From Limosilactobacillus pontis (GTDB taxonomy: Bacteria; Bacillota; Bacilli; Lactobacillales; Lactobacillaceae): a DNA stretch of 64,000 nucleotides. Below, one piece after another: positions 47,393-59,901 of the stretch; positions within the stretch are counted from its first letter, which is position 1, and the number at the start of each line of letters is the position of its first letter. The notes under the pieces were generated by a model. The model worked only from the letters and a program-made list of their open reading frames with translations. It searched no databases and was not told where the DNA came from. Where the stretch lies: contig NZ_PNFV01000005.1 in assembly GCF_002940945.1 (NCBI RefSeq), positions 124,001-188,000 on the forward strand. The letters are read 5' to 3'. The position numbers were made by a program, and so were the translations under genes.

Positions 47393-47400
47393 CGAACTGC

Positions 47401-50400
47401 CTAAAAAAGGCTCAGCTGATTCTCGTCTGGCAATCCGTCCAGAACATGATTTTCCGTTAGAAAATCAATCAGCGTCTTAGAGACCTTCCCCCGTTCGGCG
47501 AGGTCCTCCTTAGACAGGAACGGCTTCTCCTCGCGAGCGGCCACGATCTGCTTGGCGACGTTCAACCCTAATCCCGGCACAGCCCGGAATGGAGCGATCA
47601 GGCTGTCCCCGTCGATCAACCAGTTGGTGGCGTCCGACTTGTTGAGATCAACCATCTTGAACTTGAAACCTCGCTCCAACATCTCATTGGCCAATTCGAG
47701 GATTGTCAACAGACTCTTGTCTTTGGCACTGGCGTCGTTTCCTTGCTCATTAATCTCAGCCATCCGATGCTTGACTGCATCCTTGCCGTGGGCCATAGCA
47801 ACCACGTCAAAGTCATCAGCCCGCACTGAGAAGAATGCGCAGTAGTAAACCAGCGGGAAATAGACCTTGAAATAGGCGATCCGTAAGGCCATCAAAACAT
47901 AGGCCGCCGCGTGGGCCCGTGGGAACATGTACTTAATCTTCAGGCAGGAGTCCATATACCACTGGGGAACGTTGGCTTTGCGCATCTTGGCCTGCCACTC
48001 GTCAGGAATACCACGGCCGTGACGAACGGATTCCATCACCTGGAAAGAGGTTTCAGAATCCAGCCCGTAGTGGATCAAGTCGGTCATGATGTTATCACGA
48101 CAACCAATCACGTTGGCAATCGTCGCCGTCCCCTCCTTGATCAGTTCTTGGGCGTTATCCAACCACACGCCCGTTCCGTGGGACAGACCAGAAATCTGGA
48201 GAAGTTGGGAATAGTTCTTCGGGTGGGTATCATTTAACATTCCCCGCACAAACCGGGTCCCAAACTCGGGCAACCCTAAAGTCCCGGTCTTACTCTGGAT
48301 CTGTTCCTCCGTAACCCCAAGCTGCTTTGGACTAGAGAATAGCGACATCACACCAGGATCGTTCATCGGAATGGTCCGCGGATTGATGCCGGACAAGTCC
48401 TGAAGGGCACGGATCATGGTCGGGTCATCATGACCCAGAATATCCATCTTTAAGATATTATCGTGAATTGAGTGGAAATCAAAGTGGGTCGTTTCCCAAG
48501 CCGCGTTCTGGTCATCCGCTGGATATTGAACCGGTGTGAAGTCATAAATATCCATATCGTCAGGCACGATAATAATCCCAGCCGGGTGCTGCCCGGTCGT
48601 CCGCTTGACTCCGGTAGCTCCCGTGGCGAGCCGGTCCTCCTCAGCCCCGCGGAACTGGACGTCCTTATCCCGCTCGTAAGCTTTGACATAGCCATAGGCG
48701 GTCTTATCAGCCACGGTACCGATCGTTCCAGCCCGGAACACGTTCTTCTCACCGAAGAGGACTTTCATGTAGTTGTGGGCAATCGGCTGGTAGTCTCCGG
48801 AGAAGTTTAGATCAATATCCGGGACCTTGTTTCCCTTAAACCCGAGGAAAGTTTGGAAGGGAATATCATGCCCGTCCTTAACCAGGAGGGTGCCACACTT
48901 CGGGCAGTGCCGTTCTGGCAGGTCAAAGCCCGAACTATACTCTCCCTTAGTATAAAAGTGAGTGTACTGACACTTTGGACAGCGGTAGTGCGGCGGCAAG
49001 GGGTTGACCTCAGTGATTCCTGACAAGGTAGCAACCACACTGGAGCCAACTGACCCCCGAGAACCAACCAGGTAACCATCCTTATTAGACTTGGCAACCA
49101 GTCGTTGAGCAATCAGGTAAATGACTGAGAATCCGTTCTTGACAATACTGTTAAGCTCCAGTCGAACCCGGTCACGAACCAACTTTGGTAGCGGATCACC
49201 GTACCAGGCCTTGGCGGTATGCCAGGTTCGATCCTGAATTTCCTGCTCCGCCCCCTTCATATGTGGGGTGTAAAGGCGGTCCTTAACCGGCCGGATATCA
49301 TCGGCGACCATGTCGGCGACTTGGTGGGTGTTGTCCACCACGATCTGGTGTGCCTTCTCGTCGCCTAGAAAGCTGAACTCTTTCAGCATCTCATCGGTCG
49401 TCCGAAAGTGGACGTCCGGCCGATGGGTCCGGTTCAGTGGATTAGCACCACCCTGTGAATTGATCAGGATCTTCCGATAGACACCATCATGCTGATCAAG
49501 ATAGTGGACATCACCGGTAGCCACCACCGGCTTATCCAATTCATCACCCAGTTTGACCATGTTCTTCAAGATGTCCTCAAGATGAGCCTCGTCAGTGATT
49601 ACATGCTGCTCCAAGAGTGGTGCATAATTTGGCTTGGGCTGAACCTCGATATAGTCATAGTAACGGGCCTTCTTCAGCGCGGTAGCATACCCCTTCTCCA
49701 TCATTGCAGTAAAGACCTCGCCAGATGAACAAGCTGTTCCGAGTAGAAGCCCCTTCCGGTATTTAGTAAGCAGGGTCCGCGGAATCCGTGGTACCCGGTG
49801 AAAATATTTTACGTTGGAGAATGACACCAGCTTGAAAAGGTTCTTCAGACCAGCTTGGGTCTGGGCAAGGAGGGTGACATGAAACGGCCGGGCGTGCTTA
49901 TAGGCATCATTTTCGGCCATGTGCTTGTTGAGGTCGTCGACGTAACGAATGTCGTAACGTTTCTCGGCATCCTTCAGAAATTTGTAGAGTAAGTGGCCGG
50001 TAGCCTCGGCATCATAGTTAGCCCGGTGGTGGTGCTCCAAGGCTACCTTGAATTTCTTACTCAGGGTATTCAAACGATACCCTCGCAGGTTCGGGTAGAG
50101 AAAACGGGCCAGTGGTAGGGTATCAATAACTGGTTCAGTGATCTCACTCATTTCATGCCGCCGGTAACCAGTGTTCATGAACCCCATATCGAAGGATACA
50201 TTGTGCCCAGCGATAATGCAGCCATCACAGAAGTCCTTGAACATCTTGAAGACTTCTTCCTCGCTCTTAGAGCCATGAACCATCTCATCAGTAATACTGG
50301 TCAGCTGAGTGGTCTGCTCTGACAGCGGAAAGCCAGGATCGATAAACTCATCGAAACGCTCTAAGACATTGCCATCCTTCATTTTGACTGCTGAGAGCTC

Positions 50401-51729
50401 AATCACCTTATCGTAAATGGCCGATAGTCCAGTGGTTTCCACGTCAAAGATTACGTAAGTATTGTCCAATAAGACGTCGTGATTCTCGTTGTAGACCAGT
50501 GGGATCCCGTCGTCAACCACGTTAGCCTCCATTCCGTAGAGCATCTTGATATTAAACTTATTCGCGGCTTTGAAGGCCTCTGGGAAAGCCTGGACATTAC
50601 CATGGTCCGTAACTGCAATAGCCGGTTGTCCCCACTGATGAGCACGTTGGGCCAGCTCGGTAATTGAGTTGGTGGCATCCATCTGGCTCATTTCAGTGTG
50701 AGCATGCAGCTCAATACGTTTGTCATTGGCAGGTGCCTTATCCTGCCGGGCAGTATGGTGAACCTGGTTGACATCATAGGCGTTAATCACTAGGTCGTGC
50801 ATCCAGGTATCTTCCTGAACGGGTCCCCGAACCTTCAGCCAGATTCCAGGTTTGATATTGGCAAACTGTGCCTCTTCCTCGGTATTGCGGGAAAACTTTT
50901 TGACCGCAAATGAAGAGGTATAGTCAGTAATCTCAAAAGTTAAGAGCTGTCGGCCTGAGCGCAGTTCCCGAACCTCGGCATTAAAGACGTAACCTTCAAC
51001 AACGACAGAACGTTCCTCACCTTGAATGTCCTTCATCTGAGTAACGTTTTCCTTTTCGCTGATCACCCGGCCAAGCTGTGCCGGTCCTTCGGCAGGGGCA
51101 GCTGCCTGCTTCTGCTTACTCTTGACTCGGGCATTATTCTTCTTGATTTGGGCCATTGCCTTGGCCGCCAGAGCTGCGTCATCAGCTTCATGCTTGGCCT
51201 TGAGCTCCTTAATCTTCTCCTGAGATGCTGACTGATCAACAAAGGGGTGGATCCGAAACTGAGGAAATCCAAGTTCTTGGTAGCGGTGCTCGATTTTGTC
51301 AAGCAATTTCTGGACTAGCATCTTCTTAACGATTTCATTTTCAACCACTAGGGTGACCCGGCCGTCTTTCACCTCGGGGCTGGTCTGAAGACAGGCCTGC
51401 TGGAGCATTGCCGAGTCATGAGCGGTTGTGTTAACAATGTACTCCCAGTAGTCGGCGATCAGCTGCTGATCAAGCTCAGTCATTGGGCTACTGATCTTAA
51501 CCTGGACACCGGCGATATCACTGAACCCCCGTTCCAAGGCTGCGGTAAACTCCTGAAAGAGGTTAAAGGGCAGCGCCTGGCGGAAGATCAGATGAAACTC
51601 CCACACCCGTGAACTCTTATGGACGACAACCGACTGGACTGCCGCGTTCTGAAAGGCCGTGGCATCCTTTTCTGGAAAGTGAATCTGCTCAAGTAGTTTG
51701 GCAAACAGTTCATGCCGATTCAATCCCAC
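47401..51729 (-). CDS. polC: DNA polymerase III alpha subunit, PolC type
   Basis: 1442 residues, Gram-positive replicative polymerase. N-terminal domain, OB fold (about 235-315), PHP domain split by the exonuclease ([31 protein letters not shown]), DEDDh 3'-5' exonuclease ([23 protein letters not shown]), a zinc-binding loop ([10 protein letters not shown]...HCPKCG), and the catalytic core with [15 protein letters not shown] start at 51729 with AGGAGG 8 bases upstream. Follows proS. Confidence 0.98.
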   Translation of the reverse strand: MGLNRHELFAKLLEQIHFPEKDATAFQNAAVQSVVVHKSSRVWEFHLIFRQALPFNLFQEFTAALERGFSDIAGVQVKISSPMTELDQQLIADYWEYIVNTTAHDSAMLQQACLQTSPEVKDGRVTLVVENEIVKKMLVQKLLDKIEHRYQELGFPQFRIHPFVDQSASQEKIKELKAKHEADDAALAAKAMAQIKKNNARVKSKQKQAAAPAEGPAQLGRVISEKENVTQMKDIQGEERSVVVEGYVFNAEVRELRSGRQLLTFEITDYTSSFAVKKFSRNTEEEAQFANIKPGIWLKVRGPVQEDTWMHDLVINAYDVNQVHHTARQDKAPANDKRIELHAHTEMSQMDATNSITELAQRAHQWGQPAIAVTDHGNVQAFPEAFKAANKFNIKMLYGMEANVVDDGIPLVYNENHDVLLDNTYVIFDVETTGLSAIYDKVIELSAVKMKDGNVLERFDEFIDPGFPLSEQTTQLTSITDEMVHGSKSEEEVFKMFKDFCDGCIIAGHNVSFDMGFMNTGYRRHEMSEITEPVIDTLPLARFLYPNLRGYRLNTLSKKFKVALEHHHRANYDAEATGHLLYKFLKDAEKRYDIRYVDDLNKHMAENDAYKHARPFHVTLLAQTQAGLKNLFKLVSFSNVKYFHRVPRIPRTLLTKYRKGLLLGTACSSGEVFTAMMEKGYATALKKARYYDYIEVQPKPNYAPLLEQHVITDEAHLEDILKNMVKLGDELDKPVVATGDVHYLDQHDGVYRKILINSQGGANPLNRTHRPDVHFRTTDEMLKEFSFLGDEKAHQIVVDNTHQVADMVADDIRPVKDRLYTPHMKGAEQEIQDRTWHTAKAWYGDPLPKLVRDRVRLELNSIVKNGFSVIYLIAQRLVAKSNKDGYLVGSRGSVGSSVVATLSGITEVNPLPPHYRCPKCQYTHFYTKGEYSSGFDLPERHCPKCGTLLVKDGHDIPFQTFLGFKGNKVPDIDLNFSGDYQPIAHNYMKVLFGEKNVFRAGTIGTVADKTAYGYVKAYERDKDVQFRGAEEDRLATGATGVKRTTGQHPAGIIIVPDDMDIYDFTPVQYPADDQNAAWETTHFDFHSIHDNILKMDILGHDDPTMIRALQDLSGINPRTIPMNDPGVMSLFSSPKQLGVTEEQIQSKTGTLGLPEFGTRFVRGMLNDTHPKNYSQLLQISGLSHGTGVWLDNAQELIKEGTATIANVIGCRDNIMTDLIHYGLDSETSFQVMESVRHGRGIPDEWQAKMRKANVPQWYMDSCLKIKYMFPRAHAAAYVLMALRIAYFKVYFPLVYYCAFFSVRADDFDVVAMAHGKDAVKHRMAEINEQGNDASAKDKSLLTILELANEMLERGFKFKMVDLNKSDATNWLIDGDSLIAPFRAVPGLGLNVAKQIVAAREEKPFLSKEDLAERGKVSKTLIDFLTENHVLDGLPDENQLSLF

Positions 51730-51750
51730 ACTAACGTCCTCCTATCTAAA

Positions 51751-51792
51751 AATGTGGCGCAAACCCAATTGATTCAGCTCTGCGACCACATT
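51751..51792 (-). terminator. Probable terminator of proS
   Basis: Minus-strand stem AATGTGG-tc-GCA / TGC-g-CCACATT with a small bulge and a TTT tail, between proS and polC. Confidence 0.6.
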
Positions 51793-51809
51793 GAATGTTT
51801 CGTATTTAA

Positions 51810-53540
51810 CTATTTATCTTGACTATTCAACTGCTTCAGCAGGATACCAACCGTGTTAGCAACTTCTTCCTGCTTAACCTCAATAGTCTCACCAGTCTTA
51901 CGGATCTTGACCTCAACAATTCCGTCAGCAGCCTTTTTACCGATTGTGATCCGAATTGGCAACCCGATCAGGTCGGCATCAGCAAACTTGACCCCGGCCC
52001 GTTCCTTCCGGTCATCCACCAGAACTTCGTAACCAGCTGCTGTCAATTGTTGGTCAATCGCATTGGCCATCGCCATTTGATCGTCCTTCTTGGCGTTAAC
52101 CGGGATAACGTGGACATCAAACGGTGCAATGCTGTCAGGCCAAACCAGACCGTTCTCATCGGCGTTTTGTTCGGCTACCGCGGACAGAAGCCGGGTAACC
52201 CCGATTCCGTAAGAACCCATAATCACATCGACCAAGCGGCCGTTTTCATTTAATACCTTAGCACCCAGCTTGTCGGAATAATGGGTCCCCAGCTTGAAGA
52301 TATGACCGATCTCAATCCCCGGTGTGAACTTGATTGGATGACCATCTGGGGCGATCTCCCCCTCCTTGACGTTCCGGAAGTCGCCAAATTGGTCAACACG
52401 GAAATCACGGTCAATATTGGCATTAATATAGTGATGCCCGTCATCGTTGGCGCCACAAGCCATGTTAACCAGAACCTTAACGTAGTTATCGGCCAAGATC
52501 TTGACGTCCTCACCAACGCCAACTGGTCCCAAAGAACCTGGGTGAGCACCTAGGTACTTAACTGCCTGGTCTTCAGTAGCCAGAGTTAGGTCCTCGCAGT
52601 CAAGGGCGTCGGTAACCTTGGCCTCGTTGACCTCGTCGTTGCCACGCATCAATACCATAACCGGTTGATAATCATCCTCACCCATCTTAGCCATGAAGAG
52701 CATTGCCTTCAGAACCTGGTCAGCATCAACCCCCAGGCTTGCGGCCGCCTCATCAACAGAGTGGGCACCCGGGGTAGCCTTCTTGGCTAATTCGGCCGGT
52801 TCAGCGGTCTGCTGAACACCAGTAAACTTACTAGTGGCCTTTTCCAAGTTAGCAGCATAGTCCCCATCGGTGTAGGCGATCACATCCTCACCTACTTTGG
52901 CCGGGGCAGAAAATTCCTGAGAATTTTTCCCACCCATCGTGCCAGAATCAGCCAGAATGACCTTGTAGTTCAGGCCAACCCGGTCAAAGATGTTCCGGTA
53001 GGCCTGAGCCTGCTTGTCGTAGGCCTCATCCAAACCAGCCTGGTCAGCAGAAAAGGAATATCCGTCCAACATCTCAAATTCCTTTCCCCGCAGAATCCCG
53101 TAACGCGGCCGGTCCTCATCACGGAACTTATCCTGGAGTTGGTAAACCACCAGGGGCAGCTTCTTGTAGGACTTAATGCTATCCCGGATTACCTCGGTGA
53201 AGGTTTCCTCATGAGTTGGTCCTAAGATAAAGTCCCGGTCACGTCGGTCTTTGAGCTTAAATAAGTTGTCCCCGTAGCTCTCATAACGGCCGGATTCCTT
53301 CCAGAGATCGGCAGGCAGGAGGGCTGGCATCATCATCTCGACGGCATCAGCTTTGGCCATTTCGTCACGGATGATGTTTTCAACCTTCCGGATCACCCGG
53401 TAGGCCAGTGGAAGGTATGACCAAACTCCGGCGGAAACCTGGTAGATGTAGCCGGCCCGAATCATCATTTTATGACTCAGGGCCTCAGCATCACTCGGTG
53501 CCTCTTTCTTGGTTGGAATCAAAATCTTTGATTGTCTCAT
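51810..53540 (-). CDS. proS: Prolyl-tRNA synthetase
   Basis: 576 residues, bacterial type with the editing insertion (about 225-400, homologous to YbaK). Class II motifs: MMPALLPADLWKESGRYESYG, RDRDFILGPTHEETFTEVIRD, FRDEDRPRYGILRGKEFEMLDGYSF; C-terminal anticodon-binding domain. Between rseP and polC as in Bacilli. Confidence 0.97.
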   Translation of the reverse strand: MRQSKILIPTKKEAPSDAEALSHKMMIRAGYIYQVSAGVWSYLPLAYRVIRKVENIIRDEMAKADAVEMMMPALLPADLWKESGRYESYGDNLFKLKDRRDRDFILGPTHEETFTEVIRDSIKSYKKLPLVVYQLQDKFRDEDRPRYGILRGKEFEMLDGYSFSADQAGLDEAYDKQAQAYRNIFDRVGLNYKVILADSGTMGGKNSQEFSAPAKVGEDVIAYTDGDYAANLEKATSKFTGVQQTAEPAELAKKATPGAHSVDEAAASLGVDADQVLKAMLFMAKMGEDDYQPVMVLMRGNDEVNEAKVTDALDCEDLTLATEDQAVKYLGAHPGSLGPVGVGEDVKILADNYVKVLVNMACGANDDGHHYINANIDRDFRVDQFGDFRNVKEGEIAPDGHPIKFTPGIEIGHIFKLGTHYSDKLGAKVLNENGRLVDVIMGSYGIGVTRLLSAVAEQNADENGLVWPDSIAPFDVHVIPVNAKKDDQMAMANAIDQQLTAAGYEVLVDDRKERAGVKFADADLIGLPIRITIGKKAADGIVEVKIRKTGETIEVKQEEVANTVGILLKQLNSQDK

Positions 53541-53567
53541 AAAAAATACTACTCCTCTAAAATCAAT

Positions 53568-54842
53568 TTAATGAATGAAATAACGTTGAATATCGTTCCA
53601 GGTGACGAGGATCATCAATAGCAGCAATAACATGAACCCGATCATGGTGACCACACCCTCAGCCTTTTCGGGAATCGGCCGCCGAATGACTGCCTCAATA
53701 ATGTTCAAAAGCAACTTGCCCCCGTCCAGGGCCGGAATTGGCAGGAGGTTAACAATTCCCAAGTTGATTGACAGCAAAGCTAAAAAGTTCAAAACCCCGT
53801 TGAACCCTAAGGCTGTCGCTTGGGATGTCCCTGCGTAGATGGCTACCGGACCCCCCAGGTCATTGAGACTAAATCCATGTGTAAACATACTCCCCAGCAC
53901 ACTAAAAATCAAGGTGCCGGCCTGGACAAACTGCTGCCAGCCGAACAGCAAACGAGCTTTGATCCCAGTCTGCTGCTCCTCAATGATCCCAATCTGACCG
54001 ATTTTTTCCTTGCCCTGATGGACTGTCTTTGGCACAACAGTGACCTGGTGCTGATGATGGTTATGGACATAAGTCAGACGGACCTTCTTGCCCGGCTGAC
54101 TGGAAATCTTGGTAGCAAGCTCTCCCCAATTGCTGACCGTAGCATTGCCGACCCTGGTGATCCGATCACCAGCCACCAGCCCTGCCTTGGCAGCTACTGA
54201 GCCGTTATTAACTTTACCAAGACGGTTGCTATTGGTAGGCACCCCACTGAGGGTAAAACCCAGGATAATGAAAACAACCAGCGACAGGATAAAATTGTTC
54301 ATTGGGCCGGCAAAATTGGTCATCATCCGAGCAGGCAGACTAGCGGAACGGAACTGAACATCCCGCGGCGCAATCTGAACATGGGTACCGTCACGCTCAA
54401 TGATCACAGCATCGTGGTTGACGGTGTAAATCTTCAACTGGTCCTCATCACCATTGACATAACCCTTGATCCAGAGGTCATCGGTAAGGTCACAATCCAC
54501 GAGTTGTAACGGGATCCCCTGAAGGAGGGCTGCCTTGTTGCTAGCGTTGATGGTGACTACCTGACCCTGATCGTTGAGCTGGACAGTCACCGGAGTACCG
54601 GGACGCAGCTCATCCATATCCTCGTCATCGTTACCAGCCAGGCGGACGTAACCCCCGACCGGTAGCAGCCGAATGGTGTAGGTGGTACCGTTCTTACGAC
54701 GCCACCAAAGCTTAGGTCCCATTCCAATTGAAAACTCCCTAACCAGAATACCGGCTCGCTTAGCAAAGTAGTAATGGCCGTATTCGTGGACCAGGACCAG
54801 GATTCCAAACACCAGGATAAAGGTAATAATTGTTACTATCAC
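53568..54842 (-). CDS. rseP: Site-2 protease, RIP metalloprotease RseP
   Basis: 424 residues, GTG start. Zinc motif LVHEYGHYYFAKRAG (HExxH, about 18-22) in the first membrane helix; PDZ domain in the middle (about 205-285); C-terminal metal ligand region NLLPIPALDGGKLLL (LDG). About four membrane helices. Cleaves membrane-bound regulatory or signal peptides. Order uppS-cdsA-rseP-proS is standard. Confidence 0.95.
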   Translation of the reverse strand: MIVTIITFILVFGILVLVHEYGHYYFAKRAGILVREFSIGMGPKLWWRRKNGTTYTIRLLPVGGYVRLAGNDDEDMDELRPGTPVTVQLNDQGQVVTINASNKAALLQGIPLQLVDCDLTDDLWIKGYVNGDEDQLKIYTVNHDAVIIERDGTHVQIAPRDVQFRSASLPARMMTNFAGPMNNFILSLVVFIILGFTLSGVPTNSNRLGKVNNGSVAAKAGLVAGDRITRVGNATVSNWGELATKISSQPGKKVRLTYVHNHHQHQVTVVPKTVHQGKEKIGQIGIIEEQQTGIKARLLFGWQQFVQAGTLIFSVLGSMFTHGFSLNDLGGPVAIYAGTSQATALGFNGVLNFLALLSINLGIVNLLPIPALDGGKLLLNIIEAVIRRPIPEKAEGVVTMIGFMLLLLLMILVTWNDIQRYFIH

Positions 54843-54869
54843 ATGATCCCCTCTTTGATGTTGTAGTTA

Positions 54870-55655
54870 CTAGATAATTCCGAGCAGGTGCAACATTGGC
54901 ATCACGATAAGCATGCTGTCAAATCGATCCAGGATGCCACCGTGACCGGGCAGGATCTTTCCGGAATCCTTCACCCCGTAATAACGCTTCAGCGAAGACT
55001 CAATCAGGTCACCAAACTGGCCCATAATCGAAAGGACGATGGTCAGCAGGATCATCGGCAGCCATGCGCCACCAACTGGCAGGAAGTACAGGTATACAGC
55101 CAAGATGATCGTGGCCGCCACCGTACCACCAATGGAGCCCTCCCAAGTCTTATTGGGGCTAATCTTTGGCGCTAGCTTGTTCTTACCGATCTTACGACCA
55201 ATCAGGTAGGCCCCACTGTCGGTCAGCCAAACAATCAGCATCCCATACAGAAGGGTAATGAAGTTGATCGACCGTGCAACAACAAAGTAGTGAAAACCCA
55301 TCCCAATATAAAGCATAGCTAGGGTCAGCACCCCAACGTCGTCAAAGGTAAACCGCTGCTTGCGCAAGACTGTGTGCAGTAAAAGCAAGATCACCAGGAC
55401 GTAGAAACCAAACCAACGTGTTGCCACGCTTGGTAAGAAGTCTAACCAACTATCTGGCAGGATCAATAAGGCCACACCCAGGTAGCTGACAATCGCCTCA
55501 AAGGAGATCACAAACATTTTTTTCATGACCAAGATCTCTGACATAGCGATGATTCCCAAGGCAACCGCTGCGATTGTCAGTGGCCAGCCACCATAAATGA
55601 TCAGCGGGATAAAGATAGCCAGGGCAATCACCGCAGTAATTATCCGTGTTTTCAT
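54870..55655 (-). CDS. cdsA: Phosphatidate cytidylyltransferase
   Basis: 261 residues, about seven or eight membrane helices. The C-terminal CDP-transferase signature is SSLKRYYGVKDSGKILPGHGGILDRFDS (about 220-247). Makes CDP-diacylglycerol for phospholipid synthesis. Confidence 0.95.
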   Translation of the reverse strand: MKTRIITAVIALAIFIPLIIYGGWPLTIAAVALGIIAMSEILVMKKMFVISFEAIVSYLGVALLILPDSWLDFLPSVATRWFGFYVLVILLLLHTVLRKQRFTFDDVGVLTLAMLYIGMGFHYFVVARSINFITLLYGMLIVWLTDSGAYLIGRKIGKNKLAPKISPNKTWEGSIGGTVAATIILAVYLYFLPVGGAWLPMILLTIVLSIMGQFGDLIESSLKRYYGVKDSGKILPGHGGILDRFDSMLIVMPMLHLLGII

Positions 55656-55668
55656 TATTCTTACTCCT

Positions 55669-56433
55669 TTACTTGTTTACTAGACCACCGAAACGCCGAT
55701 GTCGGCCTTGAAACTCGCTGATGGCCCGTTTCAATGTTTCTCCATCGAAATCTGGCCAGTGCTCCGGCACAAATTCGAGTTCACTGTAGCCAATCTGCCA
55801 AAGCATGAAGTTGCTGATTCGCTCCTCACCACTGGTCCGAATCAGCAGGTCCGGATCGGCCAATTCACCCAATGGTGCCGTCATCAGGTGATCACTGATT
55901 GTCTGCTCCGTGATAGCGGCGGGATCGAGCCGACCTTCTTGCGCTTCCTGGGCAACAGCGCGCACTGCCCGGGTAATTTCGTCCCGACTGCCGTAGTTCA
56001 GAGCAAAATTCAGAATCATCCCGTCACAGTTTGCAGTGTCTTTAATGGCGTCCTTAACAGCCTTCTGTGTCCCCGCAGGTAAGCGGGTAATGTCCCCCAT
56101 CACCATGACCTTGACGTTGTGCTTAACCAGGTCGGGAACAAACGTCGCAAAGAAGCGGATTGGCAGTTGCATCAGGTAGTTAACCTCGGTAGCAGGCCGC
56201 TTCCAATTCTCGGTGGAAAATGCGTATAAGGAAAGTACCTTTACCCCGAGTTCACTGGCCGCGATGGTCACCTTCTTGACCGTCTGCATCCCCTGTTTAT
56301 GGCCAGCCACTCGTGGCAGGTGACGGGCCTGTGCCCAACGACCATTACCATCCATGATGATGGCAATATGACCGGGAATCCGGTCCATATCTAATTTTTG
56401 TTCCGTGTTTGTGTCTTTTTTACTAGAAAACAC
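55669..56433 (-). CDS. uppS: Isoprenyl transferase (undecaprenyl diphosphate synthase)
   Basis: 254 residues from GTG 56433 with GGAGG 8 bases upstream. HIAIIMDGNGRWAQARHLPR (catalytic Asp), LYAFSTENWKRP, LLIRTSGEERISNFMLWQ and a C-terminal EFQGRHRRFGGL. cis-prenyl chain elongation for the C55 cell wall lipid carrier. Confidence 0.96.
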   Translation of the reverse strand: MFSSKKDTNTEQKLDMDRIPGHIAIIMDGNGRWAQARHLPRVAGHKQGMQTVKKVTIAASELGVKVLSLYAFSTENWKRPATEVNYLMQLPIRFFATFVPDLVKHNVKVMVMGDITRLPAGTQKAVKDAIKDTANCDGMILNFALNYGSRDEITRAVRAVAQEAQEGRLDPAAITEQTISDHLMTAPLGELADPDLLIRTSGEERISNFMLWQIGYSELEFVPEHWPDFDGETLKRAISEFQGRHRRFGGLVNK

Positions 56434-56527
56434 CGACTTCGCCTCCGTTAGTTGGTTTTGACAAATAATCACCCATTAATTATAAGTCTCTCGGGCCTAA
56501 AAAGCTACTTACCCGAAAAGCAAAAAA

Positions 56528-56551
56528 CGAGGATGGTTCTGCCCATCCCCG
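56528..56551 (-). terminator. frr terminator
   Basis: Minus-strand 9-bp stem CGGGGATGG / CCATCCTCG (one G-T) with a 6-base loop, then TTTTTTG. Confidence 0.8.
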
Positions 56552-56572
56552 TAAATCGTGAACATGGTTCAA

Positions 56573-57136
56573 TTAGCCCTCAAGCAGTTCTTTTTCCTTG
56601 GCATTAGCAATGTCTTCCAAGTTCTTGATCCCGGCATCGGTCTCGTCTTGAACCTTCTTCTCCAGGTCATGGAATTCGTCATCGTTGAAGTCACCGCTCT
56701 TGTTCCCTTTCTTCAGGTCATCCATAGCTTCACGACGAACGTTACGAACCGCTACCTTGGCCTTCTCCAATTCAGCCTTAACGTCCTTAACCAGTTCCTT
56801 ACGCCGGTCTTCTGTTAATTGCGGAATGATCAGCCGGATGGCGCTACCGTCATTTTGCGGCGTTAGACCAAGGTTAGAAGCATAAATGGCCCGTTCGATT
56901 TCTTCCAAAATACTACCGTCGTATGGTGTAATCAGCAGCTGCCGAGCTTCAGGTATCGTGATCGATGCCACTTGATTCAGCGGAGTTGGGGCTCCGTAGT
57001 ACTCTACCTTAATCGAGTTTAGCAGACTGGCATTAGCCTGACCGGCCCGAATATCAGCCAGTGTCCGTTGTAATGCTTCACCAGACTTCTTCATCTTGTC
57101 CTTGGCACCGTTTAAAATATCTTTACTATTAGCCAT
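56573..57136 (-). CDS. frr: Ribosome recycling factor
   Basis: 187 residues. [30 protein letters not shown] and [28 protein letters not shown] are characteristic. Splits post-termination ribosomes with EF-G. Starts 2 bases after pyrH; cotranscribed. Confidence 0.97.
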   Translation of the reverse strand: MANSKDILNGAKDKMKKSGEALQRTLADIRAGQANASLLNSIKVEYYGAPTPLNQVASITIPEARQLLITPYDGSILEEIERAIYASNLGLTPQNDGSAIRLIIPQLTEDRRKELVKDVKAELEKAKVAVRNVRREAMDDLKKGNKSGDFNDDEFHDLEKKVQDETDAGIKNLEDIANAKEKELLEG

Positions 57137-57138
57137 GA

Positions 57139-57932
<794 letters not shown>

Positions 57933-57945
57933 CGCCAAGCGAACC

Positions 57946-58821
57946 TTAGTTCATTTGGTCCTTAACTTCTTGAGCGAAGTCATCCTGCTTCTTTTCGATT
58001 CCTTCACCGACTTCGTAACGGATGAAGGACATCAGCTTACCATTATTAGCGGAAACGTATTCGGCAACCGTTTGGTCAGGGTTCTTAACAAAGTCTTGGT
58101 CTGCCAGGCAGATTTGGGATAAGAACTTGTTAAGCCGACCTTCGACGATCTTATCAACGATCTTAGCTGGCTTACCTTCGTTCAACGTTTCTTCCTTGAA
58201 GACGGAACGTTCATGGTCAAGCCGGTCTTGGGAAACGTCGTCACGCGTCATGAATTCAGGGTTGATAGCAGCAACATGCATTGCCACATCCTTAGCCGTT
58301 GTCTCATCGCCACCTTCGAGAACAACCAAGGCAGCAATTTGACCACCCTGGTGAAGGTAGGCACCAAAGCTGTCGCCATCATTCTTTTCAACCACGCTGA
58401 ACCGCCGCAGGCTAACCTTTTCACCGGTCTTTTGAGTGGTGCTGATGATATCATCCTTCAGGGTACCGTTAGCTGTCTTGATGGCCAAGGCTTCGTCAAC
58501 GTTAGCGGGCTTGTTTTCACTGATCAGCTTCGTAACTTCCTTAAGCAGTGCCTTGAATGGGTCACTAGCAGCAACAAAGTCCGTCTCGGAGTTCAGTTCA
58601 ACAATTGCAGCAGTATTACCGTTAATGGCAACGTCAGCCAGACCTTCGGCAGCCACCCGGTCACTCTTCTTGGCAGCCTTGGCAATCCCCTTTTCACGAA
58701 GGTAATCCATTGCCTTATCCATATCGCCATCACTGGCAACCAATGCCTTCTTGGCATCCATAATTCCGGCACCGGACTTCTTCCGTAATTCCATAACTTG
58801 AGCAGCTTTAATTTCAGCCAT
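57946..58821 (-). CDS. tsf: Elongation factor Ts
   Basis: 291 residues. [43 protein letters not shown]-terminal dimerisation region. Nucleotide exchange on EF-Tu. Confidence 0.97.
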   Translation of the reverse strand: MAEIKAAQVMELRKKSGAGIMDAKKALVASDGDMDKAMDYLREKGIAKAAKKSDRVAAEGLADVAINGNTAAIVELNSETDFVAASDPFKALLKEVTKLISENKPANVDEALAIKTANGTLKDDIISTTQKTGEKVSLRRFSVVEKNDGDSFGAYLHQGGQIAALVVLEGGDETTAKDVAMHVAAINPEFMTRDDVSQDRLDHERSVFKEETLNEGKPAKIVDKIVEGRLNKFLSQICLADQDFVKNPDQTVAEYVSANNGKLMSFIRYEVGEGIEKKQDDFAQEVKDQMN

Positions 58822-58865
58822 GACTAGATCTCTCCTTTAAATAATCAATGGGATTTTCAAAAAAA

Positions 58866-58913
58866 GGGCTGTTTGTACTTAGGGCCACGATGGTCCATAA
58901 CACAAAACAGCCC
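58866..58913 (-). terminator. Terminator between rpsB and tsf
   Basis: Minus-strand 9-bp stem GGGCTGTTT / AAACAGCCC enclosing an inner GGACCATCGTGGCCC region, then TTTTTTT. Would make tsf partly read-through dependent. Confidence 0.8.
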
Positions 58914-58933
58914 AAGTATTTAATCACTTAATG

Positions 58934-59728
58934 TTAGTCTTTGCCTTCAACACTGTTCTTAAGGTTCTTCAGGGAATCTTCGCTAACAGTCTCGTCTTCG
59001 GCATTGTTGTCGTCAGCAGCGGCATCTGCTTGTTGTGCATCATCTTGACCCTGCTTACCTTCAACAATGGCATCTGCCATCTTAGAAGTGATCAGACGAA
59101 CGGCACGAATAGCGTCATCGTTTGATGGAATTACGTAGTCGATGTCATCTGGGTCAGTGTTGGTGTCGACCATGGCAACGATTGGAATGTGCAGCTTTTG
59201 TGCTTCCTTAACAGCGATTTGTTCCTTGTGTGGGTCAACGATGTACATAACATCTGGGATCCGTGGCATGTCTTCGATACCACCAAGGAACCGTTCCAAC
59301 TTTTCACGTTGCTTGGTCAGCACAGCAACTTCCTTCTTTGGCAGAACGTCAAAGGTGCCATCTTCAGCCATCTTCTTGAGTTCCTTCAGACGAGCAATCC
59401 GTGATTGGATAGTCTTCCAGTTGGTCAGCGTACCACCTAACCAACGGTGGTTAACGTAGTATTGACCAGCACGGGTAGCTTCTTCCTCGATGGAGTCTTG
59501 TGCTTGCTTCTTAGTACCAACAAAAAGGACTACACCACCGTTGGCAGCAACATCCTTCATGTAGTTGTAAGCAGTGTCGATCATCTTGACCGTCTTTTGC
59601 AGGTCAATGATGTAGATCCCGTTCCGTTCAGTGAAGATGTATTCTTCCATCTTTGGGTTCCAACGACGAGTTTGGTGACCGAAGTGGACACCGGCTTCAA
59701 GCAATTGCTTCATAGTAACAACAGACAT
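58934..59728 (-). CDS. rpsB: 30S ribosomal protein S2
   Basis: 264 residues. [20 protein letters not shown] and [16 protein letters not shown]; the C-terminus carries a long acidic Ala/Asp/Glu extension (about 228-264). Good GGAGG site. Biased codon use. Confidence 0.97.
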   Translation of the reverse strand: MSVVTMKQLLEAGVHFGHQTRRWNPKMEEYIFTERNGIYIIDLQKTVKMIDTAYNYMKDVAANGGVVLFVGTKKQAQDSIEEEATRAGQYYVNHRWLGGTLTNWKTIQSRIARLKELKKMAEDGTFDVLPKKEVAVLTKQREKLERFLGGIEDMPRIPDVMYIVDPHKEQIAVKEAQKLHIPIVAMVDTNTDPDDIDYVIPSNDDAIRAVRLITSKMADAIVEGKQGQDDAQQADAAADDNNAEDETVSEDSLKNLKNSVEGKD

Positions 59729-59844
59729 AATAAACCTCCAAAATGTTTTTTCCTCCCCGTGGCTCCACTAGTCAAAGAACTCTTTATAAAAAAGAGCACG
59801 CCTTCGCCTATCACCACAGGTGTGTTATATGTTGTTAAACACCG
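59729..59844 (-). promoter_or_regulatory. Structured 5' leader of rpsB
   Basis: About 115 bases between the promoter and the start. It contains a GTGCTCTT...AAGAGT hairpin and a GTGGAGCCAC hairpin near the ribosome binding site. Structured leaders of rpsB are often r-protein autoregulatory sites; no specific family is claimed. Confidence 0.4.
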
Positions 59845-59850
59845 CTTAAT

Positions 59851-59879
59851 AGTATACAAAAAAGCTTGTCCATTGACAA
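59851..59879 (-). promoter_or_regulatory. rpsB promoter overlapping an upstream terminator
   Basis: Minus-strand -35 TTGTCA (59874-59879), 17-base spacer, -10 TATACT (59851-59856). The -35 lies inside the terminator stem of the upstream gene. Confidence 0.75.
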
Positions 59880-59886
59880 GCTTTTT
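59859..59886 (-). terminator. Terminator of the GIY-YIG gene
   Basis: Perfect 12-bp stem AAAAAGCTTGTC / GACAAGCTTTTT with a CATT loop and a T run. Confidence 0.88.
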
Positions 59887-59901
59887 GGCCGCTTAATTTG
59901 A

